This document shows positions 1-5,920 of a stretch of DNA of 7,329 bases, one piece after another. Under the pieces are notes generated by a model. It searched no databases, was not told where the DNA came from, and saw only the letters and a list, made by a program, of their open reading frames with translations. The stretch is from Candidatus Ratteibacteria bacterium (lineage in GTDB: Bacteria; Ratteibacteria; UBA8468; B48-G9; JAFGKM01), in the NCBI GenBank assembly GCA_028697565.1, contig JAQVEU010000034.1:1-7329 (forward strand). Direction: 5' to 3'. The stretch's first letter is position 1. Every line of letters starts with the position of its first letter. A program made the position numbers and the translations under genes.

Positions 1-278
1 AATCATATGGAACAAAGGAAACATTTCACGAAGAACTGCATGGGGTTCATTTATGAGTGCTTCTGCCCCTTATGTAATTGCACCTGTTGAAGTAATAGTT
101 ATTCTCTACAAATTTGAATAACAGGCGAGTTATAGGAGTTGATATTGATAAGAACTATTGTAAACTTGCACTAAAAAGGCTAATAACAGAAGGGAGGATA
201 AAGGAGAAATCTCTCTTACTGAACTGTGGTTTGAGATGCATATACAACGCATTGCAAAGGAAAAAAATATACCTGTAG
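1..278 (+). pseudogene. Decayed DNA methyltransferase (N4/N6 type) remnant
   Basis: Two pieces of a DNA methyltransferase lie in different frames. The first (codons from base 2, stop 119-121) reads through GNISRRTAWGSFMSASAPYV and PVEVIVILYKFE, typical of the middle of the beta-class N4-cytosine/N6-adenine methyltransferase family. The second (codons from base 120, stop 276-278) reads NRRVIGVDIDKNYCKLALKR, the strand after the SAM-binding motif and the usual C-terminal end. What should lie between, including the DPF-x-G-x-G motif I, is missing, and the frame changes at the join around 117-122. This indicates an internal deletion; the 5' part lies outside the window. I infer that the gene is dead: it cannot make a complete SAM pocket. 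After about base 182 the second frame no longer looks like methyltransferase. A single sequencing error cannot explain it, because whole motifs are absent. Confidence 0.8.
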
Positions 279-352
279 ATGATGAACTTCGCAAAAAAAT
301 TCATAAAGAGTTTTTACCACCATACCTGTTTGATTTCAGACAGCACACATAA
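182..352 (+). pseudogene. C-terminal fragment of a probable restriction-locus protein
   Basis: An open stretch in the first frame runs from about base 182 to the stop at 350-352. Its tail, from 209 on, reads like real protein: ISLTELWFEMHIQRIAKEKN, then IPVDDELRKKIHKEFLPPYL and FDFRQHT. There is no plausible start codon with a ribosome binding site, and it overlaps the methyltransferase tail. This suits the C-terminus of a downstream gene fused to the methyltransferase end by a second deletion. Since cognate endonuclease genes usually sit next to such methyltransferases, the restriction enzyme is the natural guess. I do not recognise the family, so that identity is inference only. The 85 bp after it (353-437) contain no gene that I can see. 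Confidence 0.5.
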
Positions 353-418
353 CCTTTTTCATCTTAAAAACTACTGCTCTCGGTCTAAATAAATAGGTGG
401 AACTTCGGATTTCAGAAT

Positions 419-447
419 TTGACAGGGGAGGAAAAAAATGGTAAAAA
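419..447 (+). promoter_or_regulatory. Possible sigma-70-type promoter for panD-lnt-rnc
   Basis: TTGACA at 419-424 matches the -35 consensus perfectly. A 17-bp spacer leads to TAAAAA at 442-447, a 4-of-6 match to the -10 consensus. A transcript would start near 454 and carry the AGGAG that precedes panD. The -10 is weak and the region is A-rich, so chance is a real alternative. If used, this promoter would exclude translation from the ATG at 438. Confidence 0.35.
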
Positions 448-458
448 ATGAGCTATAC

Positions 459-463
459 AGGAG
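459..463 (+). promoter_or_regulatory. Ribosome binding site deciding the panD start
   Basis: AGGAG lies 8 nt before the ATG at 472 and selects it over the in-frame ATG at 448, which has no properly spaced Shine-Dalgarno sequence. A second strong site, GGGGAGG at 425-431, is 6 nt before an ATG at 438 in another frame (see findings). Confidence 0.7.
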
Positions 464-471
464 AAAAAATA

Positions 472-828
472 ATGTTCAGATGTATGTGCAGATGTAAAGT
501 AAAAGGTGGAAAGGTAACCGACAAAAACATCTATTATGAAGGAAGTATTACCCTTGATAGAAATATTCTTGAGGCATCTGGAATTTTGCCAGGAGAGATG
601 GTGTATGTCCTTAATATCAATAACGGTGCAAGGGTCTCAACATATACAATAGAAGGAGAAAAAAACTCTGGTGTTATATGCCTCAATGGTCCTTCTGCAA
701 GATATTTTGAAAAAGGGGATGAGGTTATCATCCTTTCTGTATCTTTTGTCAATGAAAATGAACTTAAACAGGGATGGAAACTTAGAATAGTAGAACTTGA
801 TGCCAACAATAGGATAAAGATTACTTGA
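472..828 (+). CDS. panD: Aspartate 1-decarboxylase (PanD), pyruvoyl-dependent
   Basis: This cytoplasmic enzyme decarboxylates L-aspartate to beta-alanine for pantothenate and CoA synthesis. With the start at 472 the protein has 118 residues, and its key positions fall on the E. coli PanD numbers: Lys9, the self-cleavage pair Gly24-Ser25 in YYEGSITLD, Arg54, Thr57 and Tyr58 in NGARVSTY, and Asn72 in NGPSA. This agreement supports the start at 472 rather than 448. Ser25 is expected to become the pyruvoyl cofactor on the alpha chain after self-cleavage, as is established for the family; nothing essential is missing. The N-terminus is unusually cysteine-rich (FRCMCRC). The stop TGA overlaps the TTG start of lnt, so the two are probably translationally coupled. 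No other pantothenate gene is in view. Confidence 0.95.
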   Translation: MFRCMCRCKVKGGKVTDKNIYYEGSITLDRNILEASGILPGEMVYVLNINNGARVSTYTIEGEKNSGVICLNGPSARYFEKGDEVIILSVSFVNENELKQGWKLRIVELDANNRIKIT

Positions 829-2270
829 AAGACAGGAAAAGTGGTCTGCTCCTTCGTTTTTTACTCAGTATAGCAGGTGGTATTCTGTTTATCTTTGCAT
901 TCCCCCCATTTAACATCTGGGGGTTTGCTTTTTTTTCTTTTATACCGCTTTTGATTGCAGGAAAAGAAAACGATAGCAAAAATTTCCTTTTTGGACTTAT
1001 TGCTGGCTTTGTTTTTTATTCTGCCTCTTTTTCCTGGTTGTACAGATTAGCAGGCCCAATCTATCTTCTACTTGCCCTCTACCTTTCTTTTTACTGGGGG
1101 CTATTTCTATATCTTGTTTTTGCGATACATAAAAGAGGCAGGATATTTATTGCCGGGTTTGTTTGGTTTTTGATGGAAATTATTATTACCCATCTTTTAA
1201 CCGGTTTCCCATGGTTGCTTGCAGGACTTTCTCAGTGGAACAATCCTTATCTATTGAAAACAGCATCTTTTACAGGTATCTACGGACTTTCTTTTTTAGT
1301 TATTATAGGAAATTTCACTTTGTTTTATTCATTTAGAAAACAGCAGGTTGTTTCCTGGTGCATCTCTATAGTACTTTTTGCTATTCTTGTATTTTCTCCT
1401 TTATTCACTCCTTTTAAAAATAACTATGAAGAATGTCTAAATGTATTAATTGTTCAGCCAAATATAGATTCCACAGAAAGCCATAGTCCATCTAAAAATA
1501 TTGAAAAGGTAAAGACATTGACCACTGAATCTATAAAAGAGGGGTATGTAGATATTGTTATCTGGCCTGAGGGTATATATCCTGATATTATAACACCTGA
1601 TATTATAGATGACTTAAAAAATTTTGCCAGACAATTTAACGTTGGGCTTATATTCGGAACATTCACTGGAGATGATAAGAAAATATATAACTCCGCAGTC
1701 ATAATTGAAAATGAAAGGGTTCAGGTGTATAACAAGACACATCTGGTCCCTTATGGTGAATTCGTCCCCTGTGGAAAATGTAGAATAATAAGAGACCTCT
1801 TTGAAAAAATAGCAGGTTATACCCCCTATGTAGAACGGGGTAAAAAAATAGTTCCTTTATACTTCAAGGATAAAAAGTTAGGAATCCTTATATGTTTTGA
1901 AAATATATTTCCGGAGATTGTTCAGTCATTTGTGGAAAAAGAAGTGGATATGTTTATCGTTATTACAAACGATTCATGGTTTGGAAATTCATCCGGTCCA
2001 TATCAGCACTTCGCACATAACAGCATCCGGGCAGTTGAATCTGGAAGGTATTTTGTTCAGAGTTCACTTACGGGTATAAGTGGTATTGTCTCACCTGATG
2101 GTACTGTCAATATAGTAAAAAGATACGGGAAGCACTTGTTTGTTGAAGGGATTATGCTCTATAATGTTCCTCTAATAAAAGGAAAGACATATTATTCTAT
2201 GGTAGGAGACCTACCTTTGTTTATTTTATCAGTTATATTCATAGGAGCGATACTATGCAGGAAAACATAG
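825..2270 (+). CDS. lnt: Apolipoprotein N-acyltransferase (Lnt)
   Basis: Lnt is an inner-membrane enzyme that transfers an acyl chain from a phospholipid to the N-terminal cysteine of diacylated lipoproteins, the last step of lipoprotein maturation in diderms. The 481 residues show the expected plan. Several hydrophobic helices fill residues 8-195, starting with the family-typical FAFPPFNIWGF. A periplasmic nitrilase-type domain follows (about 205-450), then a final helix near 461-478. The catalytic triad reads Glu249 (IVIWPEG), Lys304 (YNKTHLVPYGEF) and Cys357 (ILICFEN); Glu312 and Glu359 match other conserved acids. Translation must start at TTG 825, because no in-frame ATG precedes the first helix. 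That TTG shares bases with the panD stop (TTGA), with AGGA at 811-814 upstream. The end overlaps rnc by 16 bp. Confidence 0.96.
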   Translation: MKDRKSGLLLRFLLSIAGGILFIFAFPPFNIWGFAFFSFIPLLIAGKENDSKNFLFGLIAGFVFYSASFSWLYRLAGPIYLLLALYLSFYWGLFLYLVFAIHKRGRIFIAGFVWFLMEIIITHLLTGFPWLLAGLSQWNNPYLLKTASFTGIYGLSFLVIIGNFTLFYSFRKQQVVSWCISIVLFAILVFSPLFTPFKNNYEECLNVLIVQPNIDSTESHSPSKNIEKVKTLTTESIKEGYVDIVIWPEGIYPDIITPDIIDDLKNFARQFNVGLIFGTFTGDDKKIYNSAVIIENERVQVYNKTHLVPYGEFVPCGKCRIIRDLFEKIAGYTPYVERGKKIVPLYFKDKKLGILICFENIFPEIVQSFVEKEVDMFIVITNDSWFGNSSGPYQHFAHNSIRAVESGRYFVQSSLTGISGIVSPDGTVNIVKRYGKHLFVEGIMLYNVPLIKGKTYYSMVGDLPLFILSVIFIGAILCRKT

Positions 2271-2896
2271 AGCGGTTAGAAGAAATGATAGGATACAGAT
2301 TTAAAAGGAAACATCTAATAGAAGAGGCGCTTACACATCCTTCGTGTGATAATGGTATTTCATATGAACGACTTGAATTTTTGGGGGACCTTATCCTTGA
2401 TGCTATAGTAGGAATCACCCTTTTCAAAAAAAATCCATCTGCTTCCGAGTCATTTCTGACTGACCTGAAGTCCGCCTATGTAAACAGGAAGTATCTACAA
2501 AAAATTGGTGAGGATATAAAACTACATAAATGCATACAGTACAGAGGTTACGAAGTTCCTCATCTGGATAATTTTATTGAAGGTATAATCGGAGCGATAT
2601 ATCTTGACAGTGGATGGAAAAGTGCAGAGACATTTGTGAAGAGGTTTATCCTTAACAAAAAGATAGAACCAATGCAGAACTACAAAAATCTTCTGTCTTC
2701 CATCGCAAGAAAAGAGTTCAAGACAGAGCCAGTATATCAGGTAATATCTGAAAAAGGGCCTCCTCATAAAAAGATATATACAGTAAAGGTCAAAATACAT
2801 GGCAAACGATATGTCGGTACGGGAAAGGCAGGAAATAAAAAAGACGCAGAGATGTCCGCAGCAGAAGAATTATTAAGAAAATTAGGACTTAAATAA
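2255..2896 (+). CDS. rnc: Ribonuclease III
   Basis: This double-strand-specific endoribonuclease processes rRNA precursors and structured mRNAs. The 213-residue protein has the two-domain plan. The nuclease domain (about 1-135) carries the signature ERLEFLGDL (residues 38-46, with Glu41 and Asp45) and the second metal-site helix in DNFIEGIIGAIYLDSGW. The dsRNA-binding domain spans about 142-211 and ends in a GKAGNKKDAEMSAAEELL-type helix. The ATG at 2255 lies inside the end of lnt and has AGGAG at 2243-2247, 7 nt upstream. Oddity: aligning ADTVEA of E. coli with DNFIEG puts Asn106 where the metal-binding Asp114 belongs, with Asp105 one position away; Glu109 is kept. The family assignment is secure; full catalytic strength is less certain. 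The gene converges with yidC across 23 bp. Confidence 0.95.
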   Translation: MQENIERLEEMIGYRFKRKHLIEEALTHPSCDNGISYERLEFLGDLILDAIVGITLFKKNPSASESFLTDLKSAYVNRKYLQKIGEDIKLHKCIQYRGYEVPHLDNFIEGIIGAIYLDSGWKSAETFVKRFILNKKIEPMQNYKNLLSSIARKEFKTEPVYQVISEKGPPHKKIYTVKVKIHGKRYVGTGKAGNKKDAEMSAAEELLRKLGLK

Positions 2897-2919
2897 ATTT
2901 CTCACACTTCACTTTTGAC

Positions 2920-4470
2920 CTATTTTTTATACACATAGTACTGTTCTATAAGTCCGGCAATATTCATCGTTGTCCAGTAGAGCAAAAGTCCTGACGAAAA
3001 GTTGTAAAACAGGATAAGAAACATAGCAGGCATTATATAGGTTAGCGCTTTTTGTGATGGTTCCTGCGGTGTAAATTTCTGCTGACAGAAGGAGGTCACA
3101 GCCATTATCAAAGGCAAAAGGTTTAAAGGAAATCCCCCTATCCTTACTATGGTATCCGGCAAAGACAGGTCCCTTATCCAGAGCATAAAAGGAGCACCTC
3201 TCAGAAAGACAGAGTTTCTGAGTGCTATGAAGAACCCTATAAATATTGGAAACTGAACAAACATAGGGAGGCATCCACCAAAAGGATTGATTTTATATTC
3301 TTTATATATATTCATCAGCTCCTTTTGCATCTGTTGAGGATTGTTTTTATATTTTTTCTGAATATCCTGAAGATAAGGCCTCAATTTTTGTAACGCCTTC
3401 ATTGACCTTAAACTCTTCCGGGTTAACGGGAAAAACACCACCTTGATAATCAGGGTAAGAACTACTATGGCCCAGCCCCAATTAGGAATAACACGGTGTA
3501 TATAAGAAAGTATGGCAAATAAGAACCTGCCCATTGCTGCAAAAAATCCAGTTCCGAAGACCTCTTTCTCTTTTATTTCATTTTTGGCAACAAAGTAGTC
3601 AGAAGGACCGGCATAGATAGAAAGGGTTATAACCTTTTTCTCTCCGGGTAGCACTTCTAAATTATCATAGGAAAAACCAGTTTTAACACAGTTTTCTGAT
3701 GTCCCAGTAATAAATCCTTTCAATGGAGAGGATGACTTCACAAAAACAAGTCCATACCTCTGTTTCAACGCAATCCACTCAGTATTCTCATATATAATAC
3801 TTTTCTTTATCCGTGCAACATTAACTTTTCGAACTTTCCCATTGCTTTTTATAAGAACTTCTGAAGGAAGATCCTGTCCATCTCCACGATTTTTTATATG
3901 GGAAGAATTGATATTGAATGTGCCTGTTGATAATATGCAATTTTTAAGATATCTAACATCTTTCCCTTTATTAGAGATATTTATTGTAGCTGTGAAAGTA
4001 TGAAGTTCTGAAGGCACACTTATATCTTTTTCTATCAGAATATTTCCTTCTATCTTCTGAAGGTGTAATGTGTTTCCTGATTCAATTGGAGAATATGTTT
4101 TATATGCCTCTTCTGGTTTATCCAAAGAAGAGAAGAGTAAAAGGTCTGCCCCTTCAAAAATAGTCAGTGCTGCTTCATCTTCCTTTGTATATTTTTTAAT
4201 ACCAATTTCTTTTATTATTCCACCAGCAGTATCATATCTTATTATATACATATCGTTTTCATATATTTTTTCCTCTCCTGCCTGTTGATGAGACGGTGGT
4301 GAAACAACATCTTTTTCTATAGGAACTTCTTTACCTGAAATTACAGATGAAGTGGTTGGCTGCTGAGGAATATTCTGTTGTGGTGCTCTGAATCTTCCGA
4401 AGACAATAATGATAATAAGTGCAAGTACAACAGCAATAATAAGGCGAACTTCTTCTCTTATGTTATCCAT
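2920..4470 (-). CDS. yidC: Membrane protein insertase YidC
   Basis: YidC inserts and folds inner-membrane proteins, alone or with SecYEG. The 516 residues follow the Gram-negative plan: an N-terminal anchor helix (about 8-25), a proline/glutamine-rich linker, a large periplasmic domain (about 65-300), then the conserved five-helix core. Core landmarks are IIKVVFFPLTRKSLRSMKAL with Lys343 at the usual positive groove residue (Arg366 in E. coli), the cytoplasmic helical hairpin (about 351-395), and NPFGGCLPMFVQFPIFIGFF. The last helices end in YYVYKK, so there is no long charged ribosome-binding tail. The start at 4470 lies within the last codons of yidD (13-bp overlap). No strong Shine-Dalgarno sequence is visible, so coupling to yidD translation is likely. 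It is the last gene of the rpmH operon. Confidence 0.97.
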   Translation of the reverse strand: MDNIREEVRLIIAVVLALIIIIVFGRFRAPQQNIPQQPTTSSVISGKEVPIEKDVVSPPSHQQAGEEKIYENDMYIIRYDTAGGIIKEIGIKKYTKEDEAALTIFEGADLLLFSSLDKPEEAYKTYSPIESGNTLHLQKIEGNILIEKDISVPSELHTFTATINISNKGKDVRYLKNCILSTGTFNINSSHIKNRGDGQDLPSEVLIKSNGKVRKVNVARIKKSIIYENTEWIALKQRYGLVFVKSSSPLKGFITGTSENCVKTGFSYDNLEVLPGEKKVITLSIYAGPSDYFVAKNEIKEKEVFGTGFFAAMGRFLFAILSYIHRVIPNWGWAIVVLTLIIKVVFFPLTRKSLRSMKALQKLRPYLQDIQKKYKNNPQQMQKELMNIYKEYKINPFGGCLPMFVQFPIFIGFFIALRNSVFLRGAPFMLWIRDLSLPDTIVRIGGFPLNLLPLIMAVTSFCQQKFTPQEPSQKALTYIMPAMFLILFYNFSSGLLLYWTTMNIAGLIEQYYVYKK

Positions 4471-4679
4471 TTTTCTACAGGGTCATATCCCCCTTGATTG
4501 AAGGGATGACATCTTAATATCCTTCTGATACCTAATATCGTTCCTTTTACAGGACCCAATCTATCTATGGCTTCTGCCATAAAAGAAGAACAACTTGGAT
4601 AAAATCTACATCTTTGTCCCGTTAGAGGAGAAACAAATCTCTGATATCCCTTTATAAAGCCGATTAAAACTTTTCGCAT
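4458..4679 (-). CDS. yidD: Membrane protein insertion efficiency factor YidD
   Basis: YidD is a small inner-membrane-associated protein that helps YidC-dependent insertion; its biochemical role is not well settled. The 73 residues cover the whole conserved domain: an amphipathic N-terminus (MRKVLIGFIKGYQRFVSP), then CRFYPSCSSFMAEAI with its paired cysteines, IRRILRCHPF and GGYDPVEKW. The length is normal for short members. The start at 4679 overlaps the end of rnpA by 16 bp, and the stop lies inside yidC. The Shine-Dalgarno sequence is poor (AGAG about 11 nt upstream), which again points to coupled translation. The position between rnpA and yidC is the classic one and supports the call. Confidence 0.96.
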   Translation of the reverse strand: MRKVLIGFIKGYQRFVSPLTGQRCRFYPSCSSFMAEAIDRLGPVKGTILGIRRILRCHPFNQGGYDPVEKWIT

Positions 4680-4966
4680 CTAATTTTCTCTACAGTATAA
4701 TTAAGTTTTTCAATAAGACAATTTCTTTCACTCCGTGTTATAGTTTTATATAAAACAAATAAGAAGTCACTTTTTTTAAGCTCTTTTTGCCATAAGTTTC
4801 TGATTACCCTTTTGGTATAATTTCTATGTGATGCATTACCTATCTTACTACCTGTAATAAAACCTATCCTGTAATCTTCTAAAGGCAATATATATAACCT
4901 AAAGAAAGATGATTTATACTGTCTGCCTGTTTTTTTCAGGAGCAGTATTCTTTTTCTTATTCGCAT
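4664..4966 (-). CDS. rnpA: Ribonuclease P protein component (RnpA)
   Basis: RnpA is the protein subunit of RNase P, which trims the 5' leaders of precursor tRNAs; the catalytic RNA (rnpB) is not in this window. The 100 residues are slightly short but complete. They comprise a basic N-terminus (RKRILLLKKTGRQYKS), the hydrophobic FFRLYILP strand, IGFITGSKIGNA, and the conserved basic helix HRNYTKRVIRNLW (47-59). In that helix the usual RNR reads RNY: Arg48 and Asn49 are kept but the third position is Tyr50; Lys52, Arg53 and Arg56 remain. The ATG at 4966 lies inside rpmH (10-bp overlap), and initiation there keeps the family's short N-terminus. Divergence makes the C-terminal half hard to align by eye, but the gene order leaves little doubt. 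Confidence 0.95.
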   Translation of the reverse strand: MRIRKRILLLKKTGRQYKSSFFRLYILPLEDYRIGFITGSKIGNASHRNYTKRVIRNLWQKELKKSDFLFVLYKTITRSERNCLIEKLNYTVEKIRCEKF

Positions 4967-5094
4967 GCAAGTCGCTTTCTACCCTTTCTTCTTCTATTGT
5001 TTATAACCTTCCTTCCACCTTTTGTGCTCATCCGTGCAAGAAAACCCATCTTTTTTTTCTTTTTAAGTTTATGCGGTTTGTATGTCTGGGACAT
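4957..5094 (-). CDS. rpmH: 50S ribosomal protein L34
   Basis: L34 is a small, very basic protein of the large ribosomal subunit that binds 23S rRNA. The 45 residues contain the diagnostic TYKPH near the N-terminus (TYQPS in most bacteria), GFLARMSTKGGRKV in the middle, and a terminal run of arginines and lysines (NNRRRKGRKRLACE). The N-terminal basic patch is a run of five lysines where many L34 proteins have arginines, in keeping with AT-rich codon use. The ATG at 5094 is preceded by a perfect AGGAGG (5100-5105) at a 5-nt spacing, the strongest ribosome binding site of the operon. It is the first gene of rpmH-rnpA-yidD-yidC and lies about 35 nt below the predicted transcription start. Confidence 0.97.
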   Translation of the reverse strand: MSQTYKPHKLKKKKKMGFLARMSTKGGRKVINNRRRKGRKRLACE

Positions 5095-5136
5095 ATTATC
5101 CTCCTGCTATTGTATGGTTTTCAATAATAAGTCTTA

Positions 5137-5165
5137 ATTATACTATTTTAATGGAATATCTTCAA
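5137..5165 (-). promoter_or_regulatory. Promoter of the rpmH-rnpA-yidD-yidC operon
   Basis: On the minus strand, TTGAAG (5165-5160) is followed by a 17-bp spacer and a perfect TATAAT (5142-5137). The start of transcription would be near 5130, giving a 5' leader of about 35 nt that holds the AGGAGG of rpmH. The -35 box overlaps the surE stop codon (5162-5164), so the operon has its own promoter although it lies directly below surE. Confidence 0.75.
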
Positions 5166-5917
5166 GTTATCTTTTTTTGCAGGTAAGAAAGCAAACTATA
5201 GCTGGTGAGATCAAGATGAAGAGGAGTAATGGAAATATAACCCTGTTTTACCGCATCTACATCACTTCCTTTTTCATTATTGACTTTTTTGAATACCCCT
5301 TTTAGCCAGTAATATGAATTGCCACGTGGGTCTGTCCGTTTTTCATATTCCTCTTCATACCTTGCCTTGCTTTGATAGGTAAGCCGGATACCCTTTACCT
5401 TTGAAATCGGCATATCCGGAACATTAATGTTGATAACTATGTCAGGTGGAATTTTAATACCTTCCATCTTTTTTATTATTCTTAGTGTTATCTCCGCCGC
5501 TGTATCAAAGTAATATCTTTTATTGGAGTCCAGGGAAACAGCAAAAGATGGAATACCTAATAAAGCCCCTTCCTCCGCAGCAGAAACAGTTCCTGAATAA
5601 AGTATATCCATCCCCATATTTGACTGTGGGTTTATACCAGACACCACTATATCAGGTCTTTTCTTTAATATTGCACTGACACCAATTTTTACACAGTCAA
5701 CAGGAGTACCATTAACGAGCCAGCCATCAAGTCCTCTTTTTACACTTATTTTTTTTATTTTAAGTGGTATGAAAAGATTAATGGCATGGGCTACTGCACT
5801 CTTTTCTGTTTCAGGAACAACCACACAAACATTATATCTCTTTTTCAGGTATCTCCAGAGAACGAGCAACCCCTCTGAGTAAATCCCATCATCATTTGTC
5901 AGCAGTATTGTTTTCAT
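5162..5917 (-). CDS. surE: 5'-nucleotidase SurE (nucleoside monophosphate phosphatase)
   Basis: SurE is a metal-dependent phosphatase that removes phosphate from nucleoside 5'- and 3'-monophosphates, and from short polyphosphate in some species. It is cytoplasmic and linked to stationary-phase survival. The 251 residues carry the full metal site: Asp9 and Asp10 in LLTNDDG, Ser40 in PETEKSAVAH, and Asn96 in VVSGINPQSN. Further family motifs are VNGTPVDCVKIG (68-79) and YSGTVSAAEEGALLGIPSFA (107-126). The length is normal. The loop SGINPQSNMG has Gln-Ser where Gly-Ala is common, a mild variation. The start at 5917 is 3 bp below the stop of the EVE-domain gene, with only a weak TTAGGG upstream, so the two genes are probably co-transcribed and coupled. 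Confidence 0.96.
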   Translation of the reverse strand: MKTILLTNDDGIYSEGLLVLWRYLKKRYNVCVVVPETEKSAVAHAINLFIPLKIKKISVKRGLDGWLVNGTPVDCVKIGVSAILKKRPDIVVSGINPQSNMGMDILYSGTVSAAEEGALLGIPSFAVSLDSNKRYYFDTAAEITLRIIKKMEGIKIPPDIVININVPDMPISKVKGIRLTYQSKARYEEEYEKRTDPRGNSYYWLKGVFKKVNNEKGSDVDAVKQGYISITPLHLDLTSYSLLSYLQKKIT

Positions 5918-5920
5918 TTA

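Noticed and set aside
448..471. Longer N-terminus for panD (MSYTGEKI) from ATG 448
   Set aside because: No well-spaced ribosome binding site, and the extra 8 residues would displace the Gly24-Ser25 cleavage pair from its standard position; ATG 472 fits both.
534..809. 91-codon minus-strand frame opposite panD
   Set aside because: Shadow of panD; no family motif and no ribosome binding site.
2522..2800. 92-codon minus-strand frame opposite rnc
   Set aside because: Shadow of a confidently identified gene with intact motifs on the other strand.
2897..2919. Bidirectional terminator between the convergent rnc and yidC genes
   Set aside because: The 23-bp gap and its flanks contain no convincing stem; only short A/T-rich pairing is possible.
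2927..3274. 115-codon minus-strand frame within yidC
   Set aside because: Out-of-frame shadow; the YidC core motifs occupy the same DNA in the correct frame.
4909..5127. 72-codon plus-strand frame over rpmH/rnpA
   Set aside because: Antisense shadow of L34 and RnpA; its hydrophobic look comes from reversed lysine and arginine codons.
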